Shown: positions 58,557 to 64,000 of the stretch, in pieces | How the letters are laid out: each line of letters begins with the position of its first letter | Position numbering within the stretch: the stretch's first letter is position 1 | Source of the DNA: Phycisphaerales bacterium | Lineage (GTDB): Bacteria; Planctomycetota; Phycisphaerae; UBA1845; Fen-1342 | Length of the DNA stretch: 64,000 nt | Direction: 5' to 3' | Assembly (NCBI GenBank): GCA_022839625.1 | Contig: JALHJL010000004.1 | Coordinates: 1 to 64,000, forward strand | Notes under the pieces: generated by a model | Seen by the model: the letters and a program-made list of their open reading frames with translations, nothing else | Databases searched by the model: none | Told to the model about the DNA's origin: nothing | Made by a program: the position numbers and the translations under genes

Positions 58557-59159
58557 ATGCGTGACGAAGATATCATCGTCCTTCAGGAACCGAAGTTGTC
58601 GCCCGCGGAGCGGCTGTACCTCCCGCAGATCTTCGACGGGATGGTCACGACGCTGCGCCACATGTTCAGCCTGAAACGCCGGCAGCAGGTGGTGCGCCAG
58701 TACCCGGAGGACACGCGCCAGGGCCGCGGCGAGCTGCGGATCGCCAACTACCGCGGCGTACACCGGCTGAACAAGGACGCGGAGGGCCGGGTCGCGTGCG
58801 TGGCCTGCTTCATGTGCAGCACGGCCTGCCCGGCACACTGCATCCACATCGAGGCCGGCGAATCGCCCTGGCCCGACCGGGAGAAGTACCCGGTGAAGTT
58901 CGAGATCGACGAGCTGCGCTGCATCTACTGCGGCATGTGCGAGGAGGCGTGCCCCGTCGATGCCATCGAACTGACGCCGCATTATGAGCTCGTCGGCCGC
59001 ACCCGCGAGGAGATGATCTTCGACAAGGAGAAGCTCTTGCAGGTGTTCGAGGAGACCAAGCACACCAAACCGCGAAAAGACCCGCCGATCACCGACTATG
59101 GCCTGACCGGCGGGCAGGGCAAGGACGTGGCGTCGCCGAACGTCGAACGAAAGGTGTAG
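58557..59159 (+). CDS. nuoI: NADH-quinone oxidoreductase subunit I
   Basis: This 200-residue ferredoxin-like subunit has two [4Fe-4S] clusters, N6a and N6b: ACVACFMCSTACPAHCI and CIYCGMCEEACPVDAIEL. The N-terminal amphipathic helix region LYLPQIFDGMVTTLRHMF fits the family. The start is ATG 58557. The tail (about 160-200) is variable and Lys-rich. The stop TAG is again followed by GCGGCCG, similar to the REP-like stops of nuoE and nuoH. Confidence 0.95.
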   Translation: MRDEDIIVLQEPKLSPAERLYLPQIFDGMVTTLRHMFSLKRRQQVVRQYPEDTRQGRGELRIANYRGVHRLNKDAEGRVACVACFMCSTACPAHCIHIEAGESPWPDREKYPVKFEIDELRCIYCGMCEEACPVDAIELTPHYELVGRTREEMIFDKEKLLQVFEETKHTKPRKDPPITDYGLTGGQGKDVASPNVERKV

Positions 59160-59269
59160 CGGCCGACCTGCTGGCCGGACGTGCCCGGCGGCGATAGGCT
59201 GCCGCGAACGTCGTGGACGGCAGGGACGGCGGCCAATTGCGGCCGCGGCAGCGAGTGGAACTGACGAAC

Positions 59270-59956
59270 ATGGCCGGTCTCTTGACGATCATCCTGGCGC
59301 TCGGTGCCGTCGGGCTCTTCCTGGCATTGCCTGGCGGCCAGGCGCGCGCCGTGCGCGCCGGACAGATCGGGCTGGCGGCATCCGGCGTGGGGCTCCTGGC
59401 CGCGACCCTGGGCTGGCTGTTTCCGTGGCCCGGTGCGAACTTCTTCGCCGGCTGCGCACTCGTGGCGCTGTTCGCCGCCGTGCGGGTCATCACGCACCCG
59501 CGGCCCGTGTACAGCGCGCTGTACTTCGTGCTGCTGATCCTGGCGGCGGCGGCGTTGCTGGTGCAGATGCAGGCGGAGTTTCTGGCCGCGGCGCTGGTGA
59601 TCGTCTACGCGGGCGCCATTCTGGTGACGTACGTGTTCGTCATCATGCTGGCCCAGCAGGCACGGCCGCTGGTCCACGACATCCGCTCGCACGAGCCGCT
59701 GCTTGGCTGCCTGGCGGGCTTTCTGCTGCTGTGGAGCATTGCCGTGCGGCTTTTCGCGGCGCCGGTGCCGCCGGCGGTGCCCGCGGCCGACTTGCCGGCG
59801 GCCGGCACGGTAGCCGCCGTCGGCACGTCGCTGTTGACGACTTACGTCATCGCGATGCAGCTTGCGGGGCTGCTGCTGTTGGCTGCCTTGGTGGGGGCGA
59901 TTGCGATTGCGCGGCGGCGACCGCTCCGAGATCCTCTGCTGGAGGGGGAAGAGTGA
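59270..59956 (+). CDS. nuoJ: NADH-quinone oxidoreductase subunit J
   Basis: This 228-residue membrane subunit has five helices and the NuoJ signature VYSALYFVLLILAAAALLVQMQAEFLAAALVIVYAGAILVTYVFVIML. The ATG at 59270 is preferred; a GTG at 59255 would add five residues. The stop overlaps the nuoK start by one base (TGATG). An Ala/Pro-rich loop of about 20 residues near 165-185 is longer than in E. coli. Confidence 0.92.
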   Translation: MAGLLTIILALGAVGLFLALPGGQARAVRAGQIGLAASGVGLLAATLGWLFPWPGANFFAGCALVALFAAVRVITHPRPVYSALYFVLLILAAAALLVQMQAEFLAAALVIVYAGAILVTYVFVIMLAQQARPLVHDIRSHEPLLGCLAGFLLLWSIAVRLFAAPVPPAVPAADLPAAGTVAAVGTSLLTTYVIAMQLAGLLLLAALVGAIAIARRRPLRDPLLEGEE

Positions 59957-60267
59957 TGCTCGGGGCGTACGTGCTGCTTGGTGCCGTGCTGTTCGTGCTG
60001 GGCCTGGTGGGCTTCGTCGTCCGGCGCAACCTGATCATCATGTTCTTGTGCACGGAGATGATGTTCCAGGGGATCATCATCAACCTGGTGGCTTTCGGAC
60101 GTTATCCGCTGGCGGGTGCGCCGAGTTTCGACGGACAAGTGTTTGCGTTGTTCTTGATCGCGGTCGCGGCGTCGGAGGCGGCTCTCGCGCTGGCCCTGGT
60201 TGTGCTGTTGTTCCGGCACCGCCGGACGCTCGACGCCAACGCCTTGACACTGCTGCGCGACGAGTGA
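59956..60267 (+). CDS. nuoK: NADH-quinone oxidoreductase subunit K
   Basis: This 103-residue membrane subunit has three helices. The conserved core GFVVRRNLIIMFLCTEMMFQGIIINLVAFGRY includes the glutamate of the proton channel, and FDGQVFALFLIAVAASEAALALALVVLLFRHR carries the second. ATG at 59956 overlaps the nuoJ stop. A 43-base spacer with heptamer repeats follows. Confidence 0.95.
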   Translation: MLGAYVLLGAVLFVLGLVGFVVRRNLIIMFLCTEMMFQGIIINLVAFGRYPLAGAPSFDGQVFALFLIAVAASEAALALALVVLLFRHRRTLDANALTLLRDE

Positions 60268-60276
60268 GCTGAAGAC

Positions 60277-60309
60277 GGATGAGGGACGAGAGATGAAGGA
60301 TCAGGGATA
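60277..60309. repeat. Short heptamer-type repeat before nuoL
   Basis: GATGAGGGACGAGAGATGA followed by AGGATCAGGGATAA: degenerate copies of the 7-base GATGAGG unit seen at 35424-35510. Its last bases (AGGGATAA) also serve as the ribosome-binding region of nuoL. Confidence 0.65.
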
Positions 60310-60310
60310 A

Positions 60311-62437
60311 GTGATCGCGAGCGCGACATTCTCGGTTCTTTCGCCGGCCGCCTACGCCACGCTGCCGTTCTGGCCGTTGCTGGGTGCGGTCCTGGCCGGG
60401 GTGCTGATTATGCTCCGGGCCAGGCCGCAGCACGCCCATTGGCCGGTCGTACTGGGAGTTGCGCTGTCGGCGGCGCTCGCCGTAACGCTGTTTGTGGACC
60501 TGGGACAGAACGCGGAGGTGACGGGCTCCACGTCTGTCACGGAATCCCCTTCCCTCTCAGGGAGGGGGCAGGGGGAGGGGGAAAGCGGCGATCCCACTGC
60601 CGCCCTCGAGCTGGGAAGACGAGCCAGCTCGGGCTTTTCGCACACCCTCTACGGCTGGATCAGCCTGGGCGAGAAGATCAGCCTTCAGAACCGGCAATGG
60701 CTGTCCGTGAGTTTCCATTTCGACGGGCTCACCGGCATGATGCTGCTGTTTGTTACGGTCGTGTCGCTGATCATCGTGGTCTACTCGATCGGCTACATGC
60801 GGGACCATCACGGCGTACCCGAGCGGGGGTACGAGCGCTTCTTCGCCTTTCTCGGGCTGTTCGTCTTCTCGATGTGCATGCTCGTGATGGCCGGCAACTT
60901 CGTCCTGCTCTACCTGGGGTGGGAGCTGGTCGGGCTGTGCAGCTACCTGCTGATTGGCTTCGATTACCACCGGCCGGCGGCGGCCGCCGCGGCGAAGAAG
61001 GCCTTCATCGTGAACCGCATCGGCGACTTCGGTTTCGCGGTGGGCATCTTCGCCCTGTACTACTTCCTGAGCGGCTGCGCGGGCCCCGGCGAGAACCCGC
61101 TCGACTACGCCGTCGTGTTCAAGTATGCGCCGCATCTGGCGGACGCGGATTCGGGCTTCCTCGGCATGTCCCAGGCCACGCTGGTCAGCCTGCTGCTGTT
61201 GTGCGGGGCGGTCGGCAAGAGTGCCCAGTTCCCGCTGTACGTGTGGTTGCCGGACGCGATGGAAGGTCCGACGCCGGTCTCGGCACTGATTCACGCCGCA
61301 ACCATGGTGACGGCTGGCATCTACATGGTGGCGCGCTGCACGCCGATCTTCGAGCTGTCCGCGGGCGCGCTGGACGTCATCCTGACGTTGGGGGTGATCG
61401 GCGCGGTGCTGACGGCGACGATGGCGCTGGCGCAGTACGACATGAAGCGCATCCTGGCGTACTCCACGATCAGCCAGCTCGCGTTCATGTTCGTGGGGCT
61501 GGGCTGCCGCGTGCCGGATAGCGCGGTCTTTCACGTGTTCACGCACGCGTGGTTCAAGGCCCTCCTGTTCCTGGGGGCCGGCAGCGTGATGCACGCGATG
61601 GGCGGGGTCATCGACGTGCGCCGCTTCAGCGGCCTGCGGCACGTGCTGCCGTGGACCTGCGGCACGATGTGGGTCGGCTGCCTGGCGCTGGCCGGCTTCC
61701 CGCTCTTGGCCGGCTTCTGGAGCAAGGACGAGATCGTCCACGCGGCCTTCGAGCGCCACGTCGTTGTGGGCGTGCTTATGCTGGCGACGGCGGGCCTCAC
61801 CGCGTACTACACCTTCCGCATGTTCTTCCTGTGCTTCCACGGCAAGCCGCGCTGGCCCGAGGAAGCGGGGCACCCGCACGAGTCGCCGCGCGTGATGCTC
61901 GTCCCGCTCGTTCTGCTCGCGCTCGGGGCCGTGCTGGCGGGATACCTGGGCGTCCGCTTCGCGCCCGGCCGCGACTCGTTCCTCGGCCTCTTCCAGCCGC
62001 ACGGTTTCTTCCACTCCTACCTTGGTCACAGCACGATCGGCCACCCGGACCACGGGCATGGCGGACTGGGGCTGATGTATCTTTCCGGCGCGGTGGCCGT
62101 CGGCGGCATCGTTCTGGCGTGGGTCCGGTACGGGGCGGCGCCCGAAGTCGATCCGGATCGGAAGCTGCTGGGCGGGCTGTGGAACCTGTGGCATGCCAAG
62201 TACTACGTCGACGAGTTGTACGACGACCTGTTCGTCCGGCCGCTGCGCAACTTCGGCCGGCTGCTGTTCGCCACGGACAACCGCGGCGTGGACGGCGTGC
62301 TTTGGCTGATTACCGGCGTCCCGCGCGGGCTGGCGTTCGCGCTGCATTTCATGCAGCGCGGCGTTCTCAAGACGTATGCGCTGAGCATGGTGCTCGGCCT
62401 GGTGTTATTGATGTTGTTGTGGAGCTGGATGGCCTAA
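60311..62437 (+). CDS. nuoL: NADH-quinone oxidoreductase subunit L
   Basis: This 708-residue antiporter-like proton-pumping subunit has about 14 helices. Typical segments are VVYSIGYMRDHHG, FNFVLLYLGWELVGLCSYLLIGF-like (with the Glu of the channel), VWLPDAMEGPTPVSALIHAATMVTAGIYMVAR and HAWFKALLFLGAGSVMHAMGG. The C-terminal horizontal-helix region is present. Near residues 78-92 a G-rich repeat (SPSLSGRGQGEGE) is inserted in frame in a loop. GTG start. The stop TAA is directly at the beginning of the 111-bp element. Confidence 0.95.
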   Translation: MIASATFSVLSPAAYATLPFWPLLGAVLAGVLIMLRARPQHAHWPVVLGVALSAALAVTLFVDLGQNAEVTGSTSVTESPSLSGRGQGEGESGDPTAALELGRRASSGFSHTLYGWISLGEKISLQNRQWLSVSFHFDGLTGMMLLFVTVVSLIIVVYSIGYMRDHHGVPERGYERFFAFLGLFVFSMCMLVMAGNFVLLYLGWELVGLCSYLLIGFDYHRPAAAAAAKKAFIVNRIGDFGFAVGIFALYYFLSGCAGPGENPLDYAVVFKYAPHLADADSGFLGMSQATLVSLLLLCGAVGKSAQFPLYVWLPDAMEGPTPVSALIHAATMVTAGIYMVARCTPIFELSAGALDVILTLGVIGAVLTATMALAQYDMKRILAYSTISQLAFMFVGLGCRVPDSAVFHVFTHAWFKALLFLGAGSVMHAMGGVIDVRRFSGLRHVLPWTCGTMWVGCLALAGFPLLAGFWSKDEIVHAAFERHVVVGVLMLATAGLTAYYTFRMFFLCFHGKPRWPEEAGHPHESPRVMLVPLVLLALGAVLAGYLGVRFAPGRDSFLGLFQPHGFFHSYLGHSTIGHPDHGHGGLGLMYLSGAVAVGGIVLAWVRYGAAPEVDPDRKLLGGLWNLWHAKYYVDELYDDLFVRPLRNFGRLLFATDNRGVDGVLWLITGVPRGLAFALHFMQRGVLKTYALSMVLGLVLLMLLWSWMA
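60541..60590. repeat. In-frame palindromic insertion in nuoL
   Basis: CCCCTTCCCTCTCAGGGAGGG followed by GGCAGGGGGAGGGGGAAAG: a short palindrome and G-run repeat that resembles the nuoG insertion and the flanks of the 146-bp element at 3657-3802. It encodes about 15 hydrophilic residues in a loop. Confidence 0.6.
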
Positions 62438-62546
62438 ATCACCGTGCGCGATTCGCCGGCGCGCGTCGGGAGGGCGAGCCTCCTGGCGAGCCGCGGCTCG
62501 GCGGGAGCCTCGCCCTCCCGCGCCGCATGATTACGCACGGTGATTT
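62436..62546. mobile_element. 111-bp MITE-like element, copy 2 (at nuoL stop)
   Basis: AAATCACCGTGCG at the left and CGCACGGTGATTT at the right are perfect 13-bp inverted repeats. The interior (CGGGAGGGCGAG...CTCGCCCTCCCG) matches the inverted copy at 40940-41050. The first bases overlap the last base pair of the nuoL stop codon TAA. Confidence 0.88.
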
Positions 62547-62686
62547 GGCGGCCGGCCTTCTGGTCGGCGATGGCCTGTAGCGGCCGGCCTTCTGGTCGGC
62601 GATGGCCCGTAGCGGCCGGCGGACCGCCGGCCGTGTGCCACTGCTCTTGAGCAGTGGGCCTTTGTTGGAGCGCGGCTGAGATTCTC
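62547..62686. repeat. Short repeats in the nuoL-nuoM gap
   Basis: After the 111-bp element the gap contains two copies of GTAGCGGCCGGCCTTCTGG (with TCGGCGATGGCC) and a third degenerate one (GTAGCGGCCGGCGGACC), then a short hairpin CACTGCTCTTGAGCAGTG. No gene is seen here. Confidence 0.75.
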
Positions 62687-64000
62687 ATGGCGGCCTTGGC
62701 CCTCAATCTGCTGATCTTCCTGCCGCTGTTGGCGGCGGTGGTCGTGTGGACCTTGCCCGAACGGCGGCAGGCGCTCGCGCCGCAGCTCTCGCTTGCGGTG
62801 AGCCTGGTGGGCCTGGCGCTTGCCGCTCTGCTCCTGGTGGGTCTGCCGGGCCTGGCGCGGGACGAGAGCGGCGCGGCGCTGATCGGCGAAGCGCGGGCCG
62901 AGTGGATCGTGGTGGGCGAGCGAGCGGCCGGCGGCCTTCGCGACGGCGTCATCCTGCGCTACCACGTCGGCCTGGACGCGCTCAGCGCGCCGCTGATTGC
63001 GCTGACCGCGCTGCTCGTGCCGCTTTCGGTGGCGTGCAGCTTCACGGCGGTCCGCCACCGGGTCCGCGAGTATTACGCCTGGCTGCTCGTGCTGACCACG
63101 GGCATGTTGGGCGTGTTCGCGGCCCGCGACGTGCTGCTGTTCTACATCTTCTTCGAGTTCACGCTGGTGCCGCTGTATTTCCTGATCGGTATCTGGGGCG
63201 GTCCGGAGCGGCGCTACGCGGCCAGCAAGTTCTTCCTGTACACGTTCGCCGGCAGCGTCATAACGTTTGCCGGGCTCCTCTACCTCGGCATCCGGGCGGC
63301 CCAGATCGACGGGCTGAGCGTGATCGACTTCGACCTCGTGCGCCTGTCGACGCTGAGCCTGACGCAGCTCAGCACGACCGAGCAGTCGCTGCTCTTCGCG
63401 GCCCTGTTCTGCGGGTTCGCGATCAAGGTGCCGCTGTTTCCGCTGCACACCTGGCTGCCGCTGGCGCACACCGAAGCGCCGACCGCCGGCAGCGTGCTGC
63501 TGGCGGCGGTGTTGCTGAAGCTGGGCACCTACGGGTTCCTGCGTTTCAGCCTGCCGATGGTGCCGCACGGGGCGCTGGCCTGGGCGCAGGTCATGGGGGT
63601 GCTGGCGGTGCTCGGCATCATCTGGGGCGCCCTGTGCTGCTGGGTGCAACGCGACGTCAAGAAGCTCGTCGCCTACTCCTCCGTCTCGCACCTCGGCTTC
63701 TGCATGCTCGGCATGTTCAGCCTGTTGCCGGTCGGCCTGTCCGGTTCCGTGCTGTACATGGTCAACCACGGCCTGAGCACCGGGGCCCTGTTCCTCGTCG
63801 TCGGCATGATCTACGAGCGCTACCACACGCGCGACCTCGACCAGCTCGGCGGCCTGGCGCGGCAGATGCCCGTGCTGGCGTCCTTCTTCGTCCTGTTCGT
63901 GCTCTCCAGCATCGGCCTGCCCGGCCTGAACGGGTTCGTCAGCGAGATCACCGTGCTCCTCGCCGCGTTCAACTCCGACGTGCTCGGGCCGTGGTATGGC
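62687..64000 (+). CDS. nuoM: NADH-quinone oxidoreductase subunit M (partial, 3' end beyond window)
   Basis: The first 438 residues of an antiporter-like complex I subunit. Typical segments are RYHVGLDALSAPLIALTALLVPLSV, FYIFFEFTLVPLYFLIGIWGG (channel Glu), AIKVPLFPLHTWLPLAHTEAPTAGSVLLAAVLLKLGTYG, KKLVAYSSVSHLGFCMLGMF and GLPGLNGFVSE. The start ATG is at 62687. The reading frame continues unbroken to the window's last base; nuoN probably follows. Confidence 0.94.
   Translation, partial: MAALALNLLIFLPLLAAVVVWTLPERRQALAPQLSLAVSLVGLALAALLLVGLPGLARDESGAALIGEARAEWIVVGERAAGGLRDGVILRYHVGLDALSAPLIALTALLVPLSVACSFTAVRHRVREYYAWLLVLTTGMLGVFAARDVLLFYIFFEFTLVPLYFLIGIWGGPERRYAASKFFLYTFAGSVITFAGLLYLGIRAAQIDGLSVIDFDLVRLSTLSLTQLSTTEQSLLFAALFCGFAIKVPLFPLHTWLPLAHTEAPTAGSVLLAAVLLKLGTYGFLRFSLPMVPHGALAWAQVMGVLAVLGIIWGALCCWVQRDVKKLVAYSSVSHLGFCMLGMFSLLPVGLSGSVLYMVNHGLSTGALFLVVGMIYERYHTRDLDQLGGLARQMPVLASFFVLFVLSSIGLPGLNGFVSEITVLLAAFNSDVLGPWYG

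Noticed and set aside
60557..62347. A 596-codon minus-strand open frame
   Set aside because: Antisense shadow of nuoL.

Overview
The window is high-GC, densely coded bacterial chromosome. It is most likely from the phylum Planctomycetota, or a close relative with a Gram-negative type envelope. This is inferred from several features: an mraZ-rsmH-ftsI-murE-murF-mraY-ftsW cell-wall cluster that ends without ftsQ, ftsA or ftsZ; ExbB/ExbD/VWA/TPR and DUF1573 genes; heptose (LPS core) genes hldE and gmhA; a dockerin/RHS fragment; and very abundant short palindromic repeats. No rRNA, tRNA or CRISPR array was seen.

Layout. 1-4831: the first codons of a minus-strand gene, a tandem repeat, then an ABC permease/ATPase pair (minus strand). 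4870-6356: agmatinase and pyruvoyl-dependent arginine decarboxylase (minus), which together convert arginine to putrescine. 6736-8627: a TIM-barrel sugar isomerase-like protein and a homocysteine S-methyltransferase (plus). 8706-10037: a DEAD-box helicase (minus). 10588-22136: a plus-strand division/wall cluster (mraZ, rsmH, LysM protein, ftsL-like, ftsI, murE, murF, mraY, ftsW) plus a coupled hypothetical gene. 22590-24873: a PilT-type ATPase and an LpxL-like acyltransferase. 25040-26969: a 51-residue protein and gamma-glutamyltransferase (minus). 27183-35438: panC, lgt, a DUF1844 protein, then a compact VWA-ExbB-ExbD-ExbD-TPR operon. 35424-36449: repeats and a decayed RHS/dockerin gene. 36450-42271: a mixed accessory stretch (amidohydrolase, lipoprotein, URO-D-like protein, PKD-like exported protein, 47-residue protein, methyltransferase, gene remnant). 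42314-44415: hldE and gmhA. 44651-48868: DUF1573 protein, CMD-family protein, OmpA-like lipoprotein, a small DNA-binding-like protein and a lipoprotein. 49049-64000: a complex I operon nuoA to nuoM (nuoM runs off the end), interrupted by a nucleotidyltransferase gene after nuoD and a REP-associated transposase (RAYT) gene after nuoE.

The most distinctive feature is the repeat ecology. The RAYT gene in the nuo operon is bracketed by a perfect inverted pair of a 20-base REP hairpin. The same REP arms form the interior of two 146-bp elements with 15-bp terminal inverted repeats. One of these lies in frame inside the ABC permease gene and the other interrupts the RHS remnant. Other repeat families sit in frame inside ftsW, nuoG and nuoL, form the ends of several genes, or supply their stop codons. 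The second candidate for novelty is the Exb-type operon. Its first gene encodes a TonB-like anchor (SxxxH in the membrane helix, then a Pro/Gly-rich linker) fused to a von Willebrand factor A domain instead of a TonB C-terminal domain.

All functional calls are from reading motifs and gene order. No database search was run.
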